A stretch of DNA of 64,000 nucleotides from Mikania micrantha (Eukaryota; Streptophyta; Magnoliopsida; Asterales; Asteraceae): contig CM018692.1 of assembly GCA_009363875.1 (NCBI GenBank), positions 90,486,137-90,550,136 of the forward strand, given 5' to 3'. Made by a program: the position numbers and the translations under genes. This document shows, in pieces, positions 11,149 through 23,100 of this stretch (its first letter is position 1; each line of letters begins with the position of its first letter). Under the pieces are notes generated by a model. That model ran no database searches. It was not told where the DNA came from and was given only the letters and a program-made list of their open reading frames with translations.

Positions 11149-11160
11149 ACAAGGGGAGAT
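11149..11160 (+). other. Polypurine tract of element A
   Basis: AACAAGGGGAGAT directly precedes the 3' LTR and matches the tract of B (AACAAGGGGAGAC). It would prime plus-strand DNA synthesis. The LTR then begins TATAAC where the 5' LTR has TGTAAC, a G to A change at the terminal dinucleotide. Confidence 0.85.
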
Positions 11161-11729
11161 TATAACATCAGTGCCGGACGTGTGCCGGAACAGTGATCGC
11201 AACAGTAAATCGTACAGTATCTCAGGTACACATTACATGAAACTATGCTTATGTTGTTGATACATTATGCTTTACATTAGACTATTATATGATTGTCTGA
11301 AAACTGACTGAAACCTTAGGGTTTAACTGTCAGAAACATGTCAGACAACACATTGTTGAAACATAGATACTTGATTTGATGCTATTTTGTATAAACGTAT
11401 GTGAGGTTAATGTAACATCAGTGCCGGAACCGCCACCGGAACAGTGATCTCTACAGTACATGAACAGTAAAACAGGTACGGATCATATACATTTCAGTAC
11501 TTTTCATATTCATATCAATTATAATTATCATAGTGAGTTGTCATAGAACAGTTTCAGAAACATTTAACAGAAACACAGTTCAGAACAATGGTTCTTGAGT
11601 CAGACAATTGTCTGGCAATACAGAACCATCATGTGATTATTTGTTTAAGATATATTATGTATAAACGTATGTGAGTCTTTACAGAACATAACACACGAAT
11701 AGTGCTATGTGAATGCTAAATTTACGGGT

Positions 11730-11860
11730 TATTCGTATAGGTGACGATTTGTACGAATAAATCTGAAAGTTTAACGTTCTGAGTGATATTCTTTAATTAG
11801 AAAACAAGATTGAAAAGTATAGTTATCGTCGTGTTCGTACGAGTGACGATTCGAACGAAT
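11730..11860 (+). promoter_or_regulatory. Paired GACG-loop palindromes in B LTR
   Basis: ATTCGTAtAGGTGACGATTTGTACGAAT spans 11730-11758 (arms ATTCGTA/TACGAAT); TTCGTACGA-GTGACGA-TTCGAACGAA follows at 11832-11860. The spacing of about 100 bp and order match A, D and F. The 3' LTR copies are near 20439 and 20541. Confidence 0.6.
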
Positions 11861-12140
11861 ACGCGCGACGACCGTACATTTCGATTTAAACATAAATTAA
11901 TATTTTAAAAATTTTAATAAATGAAAAGATATTAGTTAATTTATTAGGAATCACAACCTAAAATAATTAAATAAATTCTATTTTTTTTATAAAATCGCGT
12001 CGTTCGTAGCGAAAACTACGCGATCCAGTAATTTTACGCGAAATCGAACAAAACCGAACTACCGGGCGGATTAAAGGATGCATTTATGACACCACCAACC
12101 CTCACCCTTCCTTCCTTTCCCCTCATTCCCGTCCCAACTC

Positions 12141-12296
12141 CTCTCTCTCTCTAAAAACCATTTTCTCCACCTTCTCTCTAAAGGATCTCCATAGTTTCAA
12201 GCCGGATTCGGGTATATTTGGTGTAAAAACGTTCATCTCGACGAGAAGATCACGAAAGTACAAGAAAAACAAGCTTACAACCGTGTAATCTAAGGT
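12141..12296 (+). promoter_or_regulatory. Putative leader exon 1 start and splice donor (B)
   Basis: A TC-rich CTCTCTCTCTCTAAAAA patch begins near 12141 and TAAG|GTAAAA gives a donor at 12295. No clear TATA box is seen upstream (GATTAAAGG near 12069 is the closest). It is the positional equivalent of the block in A, D, E and F. Inferred. Confidence 0.42.
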
Positions 12297-12465
12297 AAAA
12301 GTTCACTTTAAATTCGGTTTTAGAGGGTTTTCACGAGTTTTATGGGTTTTGCTATTATAATCGAAACTAGCCACTTAAAACACTTAGATAGAAGTAAATG
12401 TTCGATTAGTTATTGTTAGGAATGGGTTATAACAGATTGTGGCTGCAAACAAGGAAGAAAAGTTA

Positions 12466-12840
12466 CAGGTTCGTGGAACAAAAGCTGGACGAAGGGGACA
12501 GGTTCGCTGGCCGAACCCTATTGCAATGCACAGGATGGAGCCGAACCCTCTTAACACTTCACGAACCCTGGGCACCGAACCCTGTTGTCTGACCCACGAA
12601 CCTGTCTACACTGAACCACGAACCCTGTGTCAACCTACACCGAACCCTGTGGCTTCAACTACCCATGGACGAACCCTTTTGTTTAGCCGAATCCACAAGC
12701 ACTGCCGAACCATTTGAGTTGAGCGAACTTTGCATGGCCGAACCCTGGCCATGCAGTTCACGAACCCTTGCAGTGTGCAACCCAGCCGAACCCATGGGTT
12801 CAGACCATAGGTTCGCTGCCCGAGATACCCTACCGAACCA
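12466..12840. repeat. GAACC motif array in B 5' LTR
   Basis: About 20 copies of GAACC occur, mostly as CCGAACCCT, irregularly spaced. The 3' LTR copy is at 21176-21550. The apparent open frames on both strands here are by-products of the motif. Confidence 0.8.
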
Positions 12841-14647
12841 CAAAGTCGTTTAATTGGACTAATAGGAATCCATGAGCAACAAGACTAGTGTTAACAACCT
12901 AAGGATGAGTTAATTAGCCATTAGCCTAAGTTCTAACGAGATATGAATTCAATACGTTGCATGCATGAGTTATTAAACTTGTGTGTGTGCATGGGAATCC
13001 TAAGGAACATGAAAGTCGTACCTAGTCATGATATGCATGCCCAATAACTTAGATGTATAACTGTTTACAGGGGATCATTCACGGGCTTGAATAACGATCA
13101 ATTTGGAATCAAGGATATTCAATTGGGCCTAAGTGAGCCCAATGGGACTTGATTAAGTCCATCATAGGTTAAACGTTCAAATTAAATACAAGTATTGATG
13201 TTTTAACTAAAATGAAGATGTTTTAAATGAAAAGTTAGTATTTTTCTAAAATTTTGTTTAATTTGAAATCATAAATGACATTGATTTCCTTTAAGTTTAC
13301 TTGATTATAAAAGTAGTGTAATGTTAGGTTTAAAGACTTGTTTGATTTAAATTACTTACTTGAATTGATTGATTGGGAACTTGTTATAAAATAGACAATA
13401 TAATTGTCTGGATTTGTTCTAAAAACGAAGGAAACTCTGCCGAAATTTTCTAAAATTTAAGGTAAGTTAGTAACTAATCATGGGAATTAGGATCATAAGA
13501 AGGGTAATTAAGATAGAGTAGATCTTAGATACACTTAGTACTAAGACACTTAGTTGCACACACAACAAGACTCAAGGTCTTAGGCACAACGACTACTACG
13601 CGTACTTATTATATTCGAATTCTTATAAAATAACTCAGGAACCGAAGAAACTTAGCTTACAACAAGAGCGCGCATTTTGTATTTGATCATTGACATAGCA
13701 GCACAGGTGAGTTCATTGCCTCTTTTCTAACATTTTTGTTTTAAAACGCGGGGCTGAGAAGCATGCGTAAACTGTTTACTTAAATTGTTTACTTTAATGC
13801 TTTTAACTTTATATGTTTTACATATATATAAATGTTATTCTAAACCATGTCTAGGAAGATTTTATGCAGGTTTATTAACTGATTCACTTATATATTAAGT
13901 GAATAATCAAGTCAAACTAAACCTTTCAATAAGTCAAAACATTTCAAACGAGTCAAAACAAACATTTTGGGAAATCAAGTGAGTGGATTCAAGGAAACAA
14001 ATCAATCATTTTGACAAAACAAGTGGGTGAATTCAAGGGATCAAATCAGACATTTTGACGAAACAAGTGCGGAATTTCAATGAATCAAACGAAACAATCT
14101 TTGCAAAGTCAATATTCAATGTTCTACAAATCAAGTGTTTGTTGAACTATGAATCAAGTGTACATTTGATCAATGAATCTAGCATTCTACGATCAACGAA
14201 TCAAGTACATCTTGTAACAGAATCAGGCGAATCAATAAATCATTTTCAAGGGAAAGCCTGGGAAATATCAGAGATAACATATGCCAAAACAGACGAAACA
14301 AAAACCCTACATTTCAAGAAGTCCTAGCTAGACCGTTTGATTTGTAGGTCATATGTTTGAGGATATTTACAGATTCCCTAACTACTAAGTACCCAGATTG
14401 ACAGACTAGTCTACTCGAGTATGACCATAGGCCCCAATCATAAGGACTTAGATTTTATTAAATGTTTATTTACTTGTTTAATTAAGCATTTATAACTGTT
14501 TATACAATTGTGTGGTTGATCATATTGTGTGATGAACTTGTGAAATCAACATGGATTTCAAATGATTGTAATGACAGGGACAACAAACAGAGGAACTTAT
14601 GGGATTGTGTTAAGGGTAAAAATGCTTAATTATCATTAACAACAGTG

Positions 14648-14748
14648 TCATATACGGATTAGTATGTGGTGGGACGGTGGCTGGGCGAGCGGTAAGTTCG
14701 ACCCTACATATGCCCTATATATAAGCATACCGATTTGGATATTACATG
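14648..14748 (+). repeat. Conserved hairpin module, B 5' LTR
   Basis: Left arm ATACGGATTAGTATG pairs with right arm CATACCGATTTGGATAT. The loop has GTGGTGGGACGGTGGCTGGG and TATGCCCTATATATAAG. The 3' LTR copy is at 23358-23458. Confidence 0.75.
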
Positions 14749-15241
14749 TGAAGTTAATGAGGTTAAGGTCTTTACCAAAGGAGGTTAATAAATCATTTTC
14801 AATCATTTTCAAATCATTTTCAAATACTAAACTATATGAACTCACCAACCATGTGTTGACCTTTATTTTTGCATGACTTCTCAGGTGACGAACAGGTCAA
14901 TTAGGAAGTCATTTCTTTTGGACTAGGGCTTCAGATAGAAGACTTAATATTTTGGACCTGCATACTTTTGAAGACATCGTTATACAATTTATTTTGTATA
15001 TCTTGTGTAAATACAAGATAGTTATTTTATGATGTTTACCATAGATTTACATTGTTAAATTATAAACAATACTGATGTAATTTAACTTTGTAATTCTATT
15101 TTATTTAGCATTTCTCATTTAGATCATGTGCAATGTAAACAATCTGATCACTCCTGATTATCACTCCCGATATCGCGCCCCGGGAACCTTCCGCCCGACG
15201 GGGACTTCGATCCTACCCCGCCGGCTTGGGGTGTGACAGAT

Positions 15242-15254
15242 TGGTATCAGAGCC
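15242..15254 (+). other. Primer binding site of element B
   Basis: TGGTATCAGAGCC, three bases after the LTR end, is complementary to the 3' end of initiator-Met tRNA. Confidence 0.95.
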
Positions 15255-15381
15255 ATGGTTATAGAGAAATATAGGTCACTTATTTATTTGGTTTGGCCTA
15301 GACTATAACCTAGGGACCCTGCATATAGAGAACTTAGGACTTAAGACTTATTTGCATATTGTCTTCTGTATTCGATCATTG

Positions 15382-15417
15382 CACTAACCGGTGACTTTAT
15401 TGGTTATGATCAGAATG
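15382..15417 (+). promoter_or_regulatory. Putative branch point and splice acceptor at B gag ATG
   Basis: CACTAAC (15382-15388) is followed by a T-rich stretch and ATCAG ending at 15413; the gag ATG is 15415-15417. The layout is the same as in A. Confidence 0.5.
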
Positions 15418-18400
15418 CCTCCACGAAGACAACCTCCTTTGATACAGCAACCACTTCAAGACTTGGCTCCACATTCCTCAACACCGTCTCCGAATGACTC
15501 TCCACCACCACCTCCTCCACCTCCTCCTCCCCCTCCTCCATTGATTACTCAAGCATCCGGTTCGGGCACAGTACCGACCATGGATCCTGCTACTATCGCT
15601 CTGGTGACGTTACTGAGTAGCCAGATGACGAATCAAATGAAAGAGGCAATACCGGAGATGTTCCTTCGTCTTCGTAATGAGATTCTCAACACTGGCAACA
15701 CATCAGGAGAAGCCAGTGGAAATACTGGAGATTCATCTCACTATTCCTACAAGTCCTTTGTAGGATGTAAGCCACCCAGTTTCAGTGGGTCTGAAGGCGC
15801 CGTTGGATTAATCCAATGGATTGAGAAGATTGAGGCAACATTGGATCTTTGCAGCTGCCCCGAACATCACAAGGTCCGCTACTCAGCGGGAACATTCAAC
15901 AAACGGGCTCTGACCTGGTGGAACGGTCAGATTAATGCTCGAGGAAGAGAAGAAGCCATGGCCATGCCATGGGAAGACTTCAAGACACTGCTACGAACAG
16001 AATTCTGCCCCAAGAATGAGCTGCAGAAGTTGGAGGTTGAACTATCCAACCATGTGATGAAAGGTGCTGATCACATGGGTTACACTACTCGTTACCACGA
16101 GTTGGTTGCTTTGGTACCTGACATGGTACCAACTTTGGAGAAAAGGATAGACCGTTATGTAGGTGGACTTCCTGCCTGCATTCAGGGTATGGTGGTTTCA
16201 GCCAACCCTACTACTGTTGAATCTGCAGTGAGACTGTCTGGGAAACTCACTGATCTTATGGTAGCCTCTGGAACTTTAAAGAAGGAGGCTGAACCCAACA
16301 AGGACAAGTCTGAGTCTTCTAAGAAACCCCACCACCATCAGAAGAAGAAACAGAAGACCATTAAGAACTACGCGGTGGCCACACCTCTACAACAAATAGC
16401 AGCAGCACCACAAAACCCCAACCGCAAACCCTACACTGGCACGTTTCCTTTGTGTGCCAAGTGTCAGTATCACCACACTGCTGACACTCCCTGTAAGCAT
16501 TGTACGGGATGCGGAAGAAAGGGCCATTGGGTCCAACACTGTAGGATGACTCCTAATCAAGCAGTCAACAATGCTGCTTTGGCTCTTCCTCCACCAGCTA
16601 ATCAGAACCATGGTGGATGCTATAACTGTGGCGAACAAGGCCACTTTGCGAAGAACTGCCCGAAGAAGGCTCAACCAGCAGTTCAAGCACCTCGTGGACG
16701 AGCCTTTGCTATCGGAGCACCAGCTGCACGCCAGGACCCAAATGTGGTCACTGGTACGTTTCTCTTACATGACTTTTATGCATCTGTTTTATTTGATACT
16801 GGTGCGGATCAGAGTTTTATCTCTACCGATTTTGCATGCCAACTAGATTCCATAGAGGAACAGTTAGACTCCCCTTACATTATAGAAGTAGCTAACGGGA
16901 AACAGATTACAGTTAGCACAGTTTATAGAAATTGCCCATTGACACTAAATGATTTTACATTTACCATCGATTTGATACCGATGGAGTTGGGTAGTTTTGA
17001 CATCATTGTTAGAATGGATTGGCTCTCATCTAACCGAGTGGAAGTCATCTGTTCTGAGAAGTTGCTTCGAATTCCATTGCCGAGTGATCGTGTATTGGAA
17101 GTTAAAGGGGATCAAGCAAGGCGAAGTGTTAAAATCATTTCTTGCATAAAGGCGCGTAAGTGTCTACAGAAGCGGTGCATAGCATTCCTGGCTCATGTGG
17201 TGGAAAAAGAGAAAGACAAGAAGAAGATTCAAGATGTACCAGTAGTGAAAGAATATCCTGAAGTATTCCCCGAAGACCTACCAGGTTTGCCACCTGTGCG
17301 ACCGGTAGAGTTTCGTATTGACTTAATTCCTGGAGCAACCCCAGTTGCTAAATCTCCTTACAGGTTAGCACCTTCAGAGATGCAGGAATTGTCTAATCAG
17401 TTACAGGAGTTACTTGACAAGGGTTTCATCAGACCGAGCTACTCACCTTGGGGAGCTCCGGTCTTGTTCGTGAAGAAGAAAGACGGATCATTCAGAATGT
17501 GTATAGATTACCGTGAACTGAACAAACTAACCATCAAGAATCGGTATCCATTACCGAGGATTGATGATTTGTTTGACCAACTGCAAGGAGCTCAATACTT
17601 CTCTAAGATTGACTTGCGGTCTGGATATCATCAACTGAGAGTTCAAGACGAAGACATACCGAAAACGGCCTTCCGAACAAGATACGGACATTACGAATTC
17701 ATGGTGATGCCCTTCGGATTGACAAATGCACCAGCGGTTTTCATGGATCTCATGAACCGAGTGTGCAAGCCGTACTTGGATCAGTTTGTCATTGTCTTTA
17801 TAGATGACATACTGATTTATTCCAAGACCAAAACAGAACATGAGCAACACCTTAGAAAGATCTTGGAGCTGTTGAAAGAAGAGAAACTCTATGCCAAATT
17901 CTCCAAATGTGAGTTTTGGCTAAGAGGAGTTCAATTTCTGGGTCATGTGGTCAACAGCGAGGGAATTCATGTAGACCCTGCCAAGATCGAAGCGATAAAG
18001 AATTGGGACATTCCGAAGACACCAACGGAGATACGGTCTTTTCTGGGATTGGCGGGTTATTATAGAAGGTTTATCTCAAACTTTTCTAAAATAGCTTTGC
18101 CTCTCACTAAACTAACCCAGAAAAGTGAACCGTTTGTCTGGGAGCAGAAACAAGAAGATGCTTTTCAGACATTAAAACAGAAATTGTGTGATGCTCCAAT
18201 CTTATCTCTCCCAGAGGGCTGTGATGACTTTGTTGTATACTGTGATGCTTCCCATCAGGGACTTGGTTGTGTGTTAATGCAACGGGACAAAGTCATAGCC
18301 TATGCGTCAAGACAGTTAAAGATTCATGAGAAGAACTACACTACTCATGATCTTGAACTGGGAGCTGTAATCTTCGCACTGAAGATTTGGAGACATTACT

Positions 18401-20085
18401 TATATGGCACCAAGTGTACCATATTCACTGATCACAAAAGTCTGCAGCACATCTTTGATCAGAAGGAACTCAACATGCGTCAGCGTCGTTGGGTTGAACT
18501 TCTGAATGATTATGATTGTGTGATCAAGTACCATCCGGGAAAGGCGAACGTTGTAGCTGACGCCTTAAGCCGGAAGGAACGGGTCAAACCCCTACGTGTT
18601 AGAGCAATGGGGATAACCGTGCAGACCAGTTTAAGTGACAAGATCATTCAAGCACAACAAGAAGCACTAGACCGAGGAAATCTGAAGAAAGAACTTGATT
18701 GCGGAGCAGAGAAACAGTTTGACACAAAGTCCGATGGAATGATCTACTACAAGGAACGTATATGGATCCCTGCGGTAGATGAATTGAGAAAACTTATCTT
18801 CGATGAAGCACACAAGACTAAATACTCTGTTCATCCAGGCGCTGATAAGATGTACCAAGACTTGCGTGGATTTTATTGGTGGCCGGGAATGAAGAAAGAC
18901 ATAGCCGAGTATGTCGGACAGTGTCTTACGTGTGCGAAAGTAAAGGCGGAACACCAGAGACCGTCTGGTCTACTGGAACAACCTGAGATTCCGTTATGGA
19001 AGTGGGAACAAATCGCTATGGATTTCATTACCAAGCTACCCCGCACTTCCAGTGGTCACGATACAATTTGGGTGATCGTTGATCGTCTGACAAAATCTGC
19101 TCATTTCTTACCCATGCGTGAGAACTTCACCATGGATAAACTGGCAAGATTGTACATCAACGAGATAGTGGTACGCCACGGTGTGCCATTGTCTATTATT
19201 TCTGATCGAGATAGCAGATTCACATCAAGGTTCTGGCAATCATTGCAGAAATCTTTAGGGACACAGTTAAATCTGAGTACAGCTTACCATCCACAAACGG
19301 ACGGTCAGAGCGAACGTACTATCCAAACCCTGGAGGATATGCTAAGAACCTGTGTATTGGATTTCGGTGGGAATTGGGACTCCCATTTACCACTGATTGA
19401 GTTCTCCTACAATAACAGTTACCACAGCAGTATTGGATGTGCACCATTCGAGGCTCTTTATGGCCGAAAATGTCGATCACCGATCTGTTGGACTGAAGTT
19501 GGAGACAATCGAATAACTGGGCCAGAACTAATTCAAGAAACCACTGACAAAATAGCTCAGATTCAAAGAAGGCTACAAGCAACAAGGAGCAGACAAAAGA
19601 GCTACGCCGACAAACGGCGCAAGCCGTTGGAATTCCAAGTGGGAGATCGTGTGATGTTGAAGGTGTCCCCATGGAAAGGCGTTGTACGTTTTGGAAAGAA
19701 AGGCAAATTAGCACCACGATACGTGGGACCGTTCGAGATCATCGAGCGTATTGGTCCTGTGGCGTATAGACTGAGATTACCTGATGAACTCAGTGGTGTG
19801 CATGACGTGTTTCACGTCTCAAATCTAAAGAAATGCCTTGCTGACGAGAGCCTCGTCATTCCAATCGAAGAAATTCAAGTCGATGAACAGTTACATTTCA
19901 TTGAAGAACCTTTAGAGATTATGGATCGTAAGGTTAAACAACTGAGGCGAAGCCGTATTCCTATTGTAAAGGTTCGATGGAATTCAAGACGCGGGCCCGA
20001 GTTCACTTGGGAACGTGAAGATCACATGAAGTTAAAGTATCCCCAACTGTTTGAAGAGGAAGCTGTACCTGATAACAACACTTGA
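15415..20085 (+). CDS. Gag-Pol polyprotein of element B (intact)
   Basis: A 1556-residue frame from the conserved MPPRR start (an in-frame ATG three codons upstream, 15406, is the alternative). Order: a proline run (about residues 30-50), the Gag domain (about 100-280), a basic stretch KKPHHHQKKKQK, zinc knuckles CTGCGRKGHWVQHC (363) and CYNCGEQGHFAKNC (402), protease with FDTGAD (about 461), reverse transcriptase with FIDDILIYS (about 796), RNase H (YCDAS about 944, TDHKSL, VADALSR), integrase with an HHCC finger (from about 1133) and the catalytic Asp, Asp, Glu near 1223, 1264 and 1300, and a C-terminal chromodomain-like segment (about 1495-1550, VKVRWNSRRGPEFTWE). No break is seen. Gag forms the particle, protease matures it, RT/RNase H copies the RNA and integrase inserts the DNA; the chromodomain is thought to guide insertion to heterochromatin. 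Confidence 0.96.
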   Translation: MPPRRQPPLIQQPLQDLAPHSSTPSPNDSPPPPPPPPPPPPPLITQASGSGTVPTMDPATIALVTLLSSQMTNQMKEAIPEMFLRLRNEILNTGNTSGEASGNTGDSSHYSYKSFVGCKPPSFSGSEGAVGLIQWIEKIEATLDLCSCPEHHKVRYSAGTFNKRALTWWNGQINARGREEAMAMPWEDFKTLLRTEFCPKNELQKLEVELSNHVMKGADHMGYTTRYHELVALVPDMVPTLEKRIDRYVGGLPACIQGMVVSANPTTVESAVRLSGKLTDLMVASGTLKKEAEPNKDKSESSKKPHHHQKKKQKTIKNYAVATPLQQIAAAPQNPNRKPYTGTFPLCAKCQYHHTADTPCKHCTGCGRKGHWVQHCRMTPNQAVNNAALALPPPANQNHGGCYNCGEQGHFAKNCPKKAQPAVQAPRGRAFAIGAPAARQDPNVVTGTFLLHDFYASVLFDTGADQSFISTDFACQLDSIEEQLDSPYIIEVANGKQITVSTVYRNCPLTLNDFTFTIDLIPMELGSFDIIVRMDWLSSNRVEVICSEKLLRIPLPSDRVLEVKGDQARRSVKIISCIKARKCLQKRCIAFLAHVVEKEKDKKKIQDVPVVKEYPEVFPEDLPGLPPVRPVEFRIDLIPGATPVAKSPYRLAPSEMQELSNQLQELLDKGFIRPSYSPWGAPVLFVKKKDGSFRMCIDYRELNKLTIKNRYPLPRIDDLFDQLQGAQYFSKIDLRSGYHQLRVQDEDIPKTAFRTRYGHYEFMVMPFGLTNAPAVFMDLMNRVCKPYLDQFVIVFIDDILIYSKTKTEHEQHLRKILELLKEEKLYAKFSKCEFWLRGVQFLGHVVNSEGIHVDPAKIEAIKNWDIPKTPTEIRSFLGLAGYYRRFISNFSKIALPLTKLTQKSEPFVWEQKQEDAFQTLKQKLCDAPILSLPEGCDDFVVYCDASHQGLGCVLMQRDKVIAYASRQLKIHEKNYTTHDLELGAVIFALKIWRHYLYGTKCTIFTDHKSLQHIFDQKELNMRQRRWVELLNDYDCVIKYHPGKANVVADALSRKERVKPLRVRAMGITVQTSLSDKIIQAQQEALDRGNLKKELDCGAEKQFDTKSDGMIYYKERIWIPAVDELRKLIFDEAHKTKYSVHPGADKMYQDLRGFYWWPGMKKDIAEYVGQCLTCAKVKAEHQRPSGLLEQPEIPLWKWEQIAMDFITKLPRTSSGHDTIWVIVDRLTKSAHFLPMRENFTMDKLARLYINEIVVRHGVPLSIISDRDSRFTSRFWQSLQKSLGTQLNLSTAYHPQTDGQSERTIQTLEDMLRTCVLDFGGNWDSHLPLIEFSYNNSYHSSIGCAPFEALYGRKCRSPICWTEVGDNRITGPELIQETTDKIAQIQRRLQATRSRQKSYADKRRKPLEFQVGDRVMLKVSPWKGVVRFGKKGKLAPRYVGPFEIIERIGPVAYRLRLPDELSGVHDVFHVSNLKKCLADESLVIPIEEIQVDEQLHFIEEPLEIMDRKVKQLRRSRIPIVKVRWNSRRGPEFTWEREDHMKLKYPQLFEEEAVPDNNT

Positions 20086-20107
20086 ATTTCGGGACGAAAT
20101 TTCTCTA

Positions 20108-20119
20108 ACAAGGGGAGAC
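20108..20119 (+). other. Polypurine tract of element B
   Basis: AACAAGGGGAGAC lies immediately before the 3' LTR and about 25 nt after the gag-pol stop. It follows the sequence TTTCGGGACGAAATTTC, which contains an inverted repeat also present in A. Confidence 0.9.
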
Positions 20120-23100
20120 TGTAACATCAGTGCCGGAACCGCCACCGGAACAGTGATCTCTACAGTACATGAACAGTAAAACAGGTACGGATCATATACA
20201 TTTCAGTACTTTTCATATTCATATCAATTATAATTATCATAGTGAGTTGTCATAGAACAGTTTCAGAAACATTTAACAGAAACACAGTTCAGAACAATGG
20301 TTCTTGAGTCAGACAATTGTCTGGCAATACAGAACCATCATGTGATTATTTGTTTAAGATATATTATGTATAAACGTATGTGAGTCTTTACAGAACATAA
20401 CACACGAATAGTGCTATGTGAATGCTAAATTTACGGGTTATTCGTATAGGTGACGATTTGTACGAATAAATCTGAAAGTTTAACGTTCTGAGTGATATTC
20501 TTTAATTAGAAAACAAGATTGAAAAGTATAGTTATCGTCGTGTTCGTACGAGTGACGATTCGAACGAATACGCGCGACGACCGTACATTTCGATTTAAAC
20601 ATAAATTAATATTTTAAAAATTTTAATAAATGAAAAGATATTAGTTAATTTATTAGGAATCACAACCTAAAATAATTAAATAAATTCTATTTTTTTTATA
20701 AAATCGCGTCGTTCGTAGCGAAAACTACGCGATCCAGTAATTTTACGCGAAATCGAACAAAACCGAACTACCGGGCGGATTAAAGGATGCATTTATGACA
20801 CCACCAACCCTCACCCTTCCTTCCTTTCCCCTCATTCCCGTCCCAACTCCTCTCTCTCTCTAAAAACCATTTTCTCCACCTTCTCTCTAAAGGATCTCCA
20901 TAGTTTCAAGCCGGATTCGGGTATATTTGGTGTAAAAACGTTCATCTCGACGAGAAGATCACGAAAGTACAAGAAAAACAAGCTTACAACCGTGTAATCT
21001 AAGGTAAAAGTTCACTTTAAATTCGGTTTTAGAGGGTTTTCACGAGTTTTATGGGTTTTGCTATTATAATCGAAACTAGCCACTTAAAACACTTAGATAG
21101 AAGTAAATGTTCGATTAGTTATTGTTAGGAATGGGTTATAACAGATTGTGGCTGCAAACAAGGAAGAAAAGTTACAGGTTCGTGGAACAAAAGCTGGACG
21201 AAGGGGACAGGTTCGCTGGCCGAACCCTATTGCAATGCACAGGATGGAGCCGAACCCTCTTAACACTTCACGAACCCTGGGCACCGAACCCTGTTGTCTG
21301 ACCCACGAACCTGTCTACACTGAACCACGAACCCTGTGTCAACCTACACCGAACCCTGTGGCTTCAACTACCCATGGACGAACCCTTTTGTTTAGCCGAA
21401 TCCACAAGCACTGCCGAACCATTTGAGTTGAGCGAACTTTGCATGGCCGAACCCTGGCCATGCAGTTCACGAACCCTTGCAGTGTGCAACCCAGCCGAAC
21501 CCATGGGTTCAGACCATAGGTTCGCTGCCCGAGATACCCTACCGAACCACAAAGTCGTTTAATTGGACTAATAGGAATCCATGAGCAACAAGACTAGTGT
21601 TAACAACCTAAGGATGAGTTAATTAGCCATTAGCCTAAGTTCTAACGAGATATGAATTCAATACGTTGCATGCATGAGTTATTAAACTTGTGTGTGTGCA
21701 TGGGAATCCTAAGGAACATGAAAGTCGTACCTAGTCATGATATGCATGCCCAATAACTTAGATGTATAACTGTTTACAGGGGATCATTCACGGGCTTGAA
21801 TAACGATCAATTTGGAATCAAGGATATTCAATTGGGCCTAAGTGAGCCCAATGGGACTTGATTAAGTCCATCATAGGTTAAACGTTCAAATTAAATACAA
21901 GTATTGATGTTTTAACTAAAATGAAGATGTTTTAAATGAAAAGTTAGTATTTTTCTAAAATTTTGTTTAATTTGAAATCATAAATGACATTGATTTCCTT
22001 TAAGTTTACTTGATTATAAAAGTAGTGTAATGTTAGGTTTAAAGACTTGTTTGATTTAAATTACTTACTTGAATTGATTGATTGGGAACTTGTTATAAAA
22101 TAGACAATATAATTGTCTGGATTTGTTCTAAAAACGAAGGAAACTCTGCCGAAATTTTCTAAAATTTTAAGGTAAGTTAGTAACTAATCATGGGAATTAG
22201 GATCATAAGAAGGGTAATTAAGATAGAGTAGATCTTAGATACACTTAGTACTAAGACACTTAGTTGCACACACAACAAGACTCAAGGTCTTAGGCACAAC
22301 GACTACTACGCGTACTTATTATATTCGAATTCTTATAAAATAACTCAGGAACCGAAGAAACTTAGCTTACAACAAGAGCGCGCATTTTGTATTTGATCAT
22401 TGACATAGCAGCACAGGTGAGTTCATTGCCTCTTTTCTAACATTTTTGTTTTAAAACGCGGGGCTGAGAAGCATGCGTAAACTGTTTACTTAAATTGTTT
22501 ACTTTAATGCTTTTAACTTTATATGTTTTACATATATATAAATGTTATTCTAAACCATGTCTAGGAAGATTTTATGCAGGTTTATTAACTGATTCACTTA
22601 TATATTAAGTGAATAATCAAGTCAAACTAAACCTTTCAATAAGTCAAAACATTTCAAACGAGTCAAAACAAACATTTTGGGAAATCAAGTGAGTGGATTC
22701 AAGGAAACAAATCAATCATTTTGACAAAACAAGTGGGTGAATTCAAGGGATCAAATCAGACATTTTGACGAAACAAGTGCGGAATTTCAATGAATCAAAC
22801 GAAACAATCTTTGCAAAGTCAATATTCAATGTTCTACAAATCAAGTGTTTGTTGAACTATGAATCAAGTGTACATTTGATCAATGAATCTAGCATTCTAC
22901 GATCAACGAATCAAGTACATCTTGTAACAGAATCAGGCGAATCAATAAATCATTTTCAAGGGAAAGCCTGGGAAATATCAGAGATAACATATGCCAAAAC
23001 AGACGAAACAAAAACCCTACATTTCAAGAAGTCCTAGCTAGACCGTTTGATTTGTAGGTCATATGTTTGAGGATATTTACAGATTCCCTAACTACTAAGT

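Larger units (their letters stand above)
11411..15238 (+). repeat. 5' LTR of element B
   Basis: The LTR runs from TGTAACATCAGTGCC to TTGGGGTGTGACA. It holds GACG-loop palindromes (11730, 11832), a TC-rich patch (12141-12162), splice-donor-like TAAG|GTAAAA (12295), a GAACC array (12466-12840), an exon-like piece with GAGCGCGCAT, donor CACAG|GTGAGT (13707), a three-copy repeat of about 44 bp built on CATTTTGACAAAACAAGTG (about 13965-14090), the hairpin module (14648-14748), an acceptor-like CTTCTCAG (14884), the inverted TATCTTGT/ACAAGATA (14999-15020) and a GC-rich end. Open frames such as 14055-14327 are chance. Confidence 0.95.

Noticed and set aside
14055..14327. A 90-residue open frame in the B LTR, repeated identically at 22765-23037
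   Set aside because: It is identical only because the two LTRs are nearly identical. It lies in a repetitive, intron-like part of the LTR, resembles no protein I know, and is absent from the other families.
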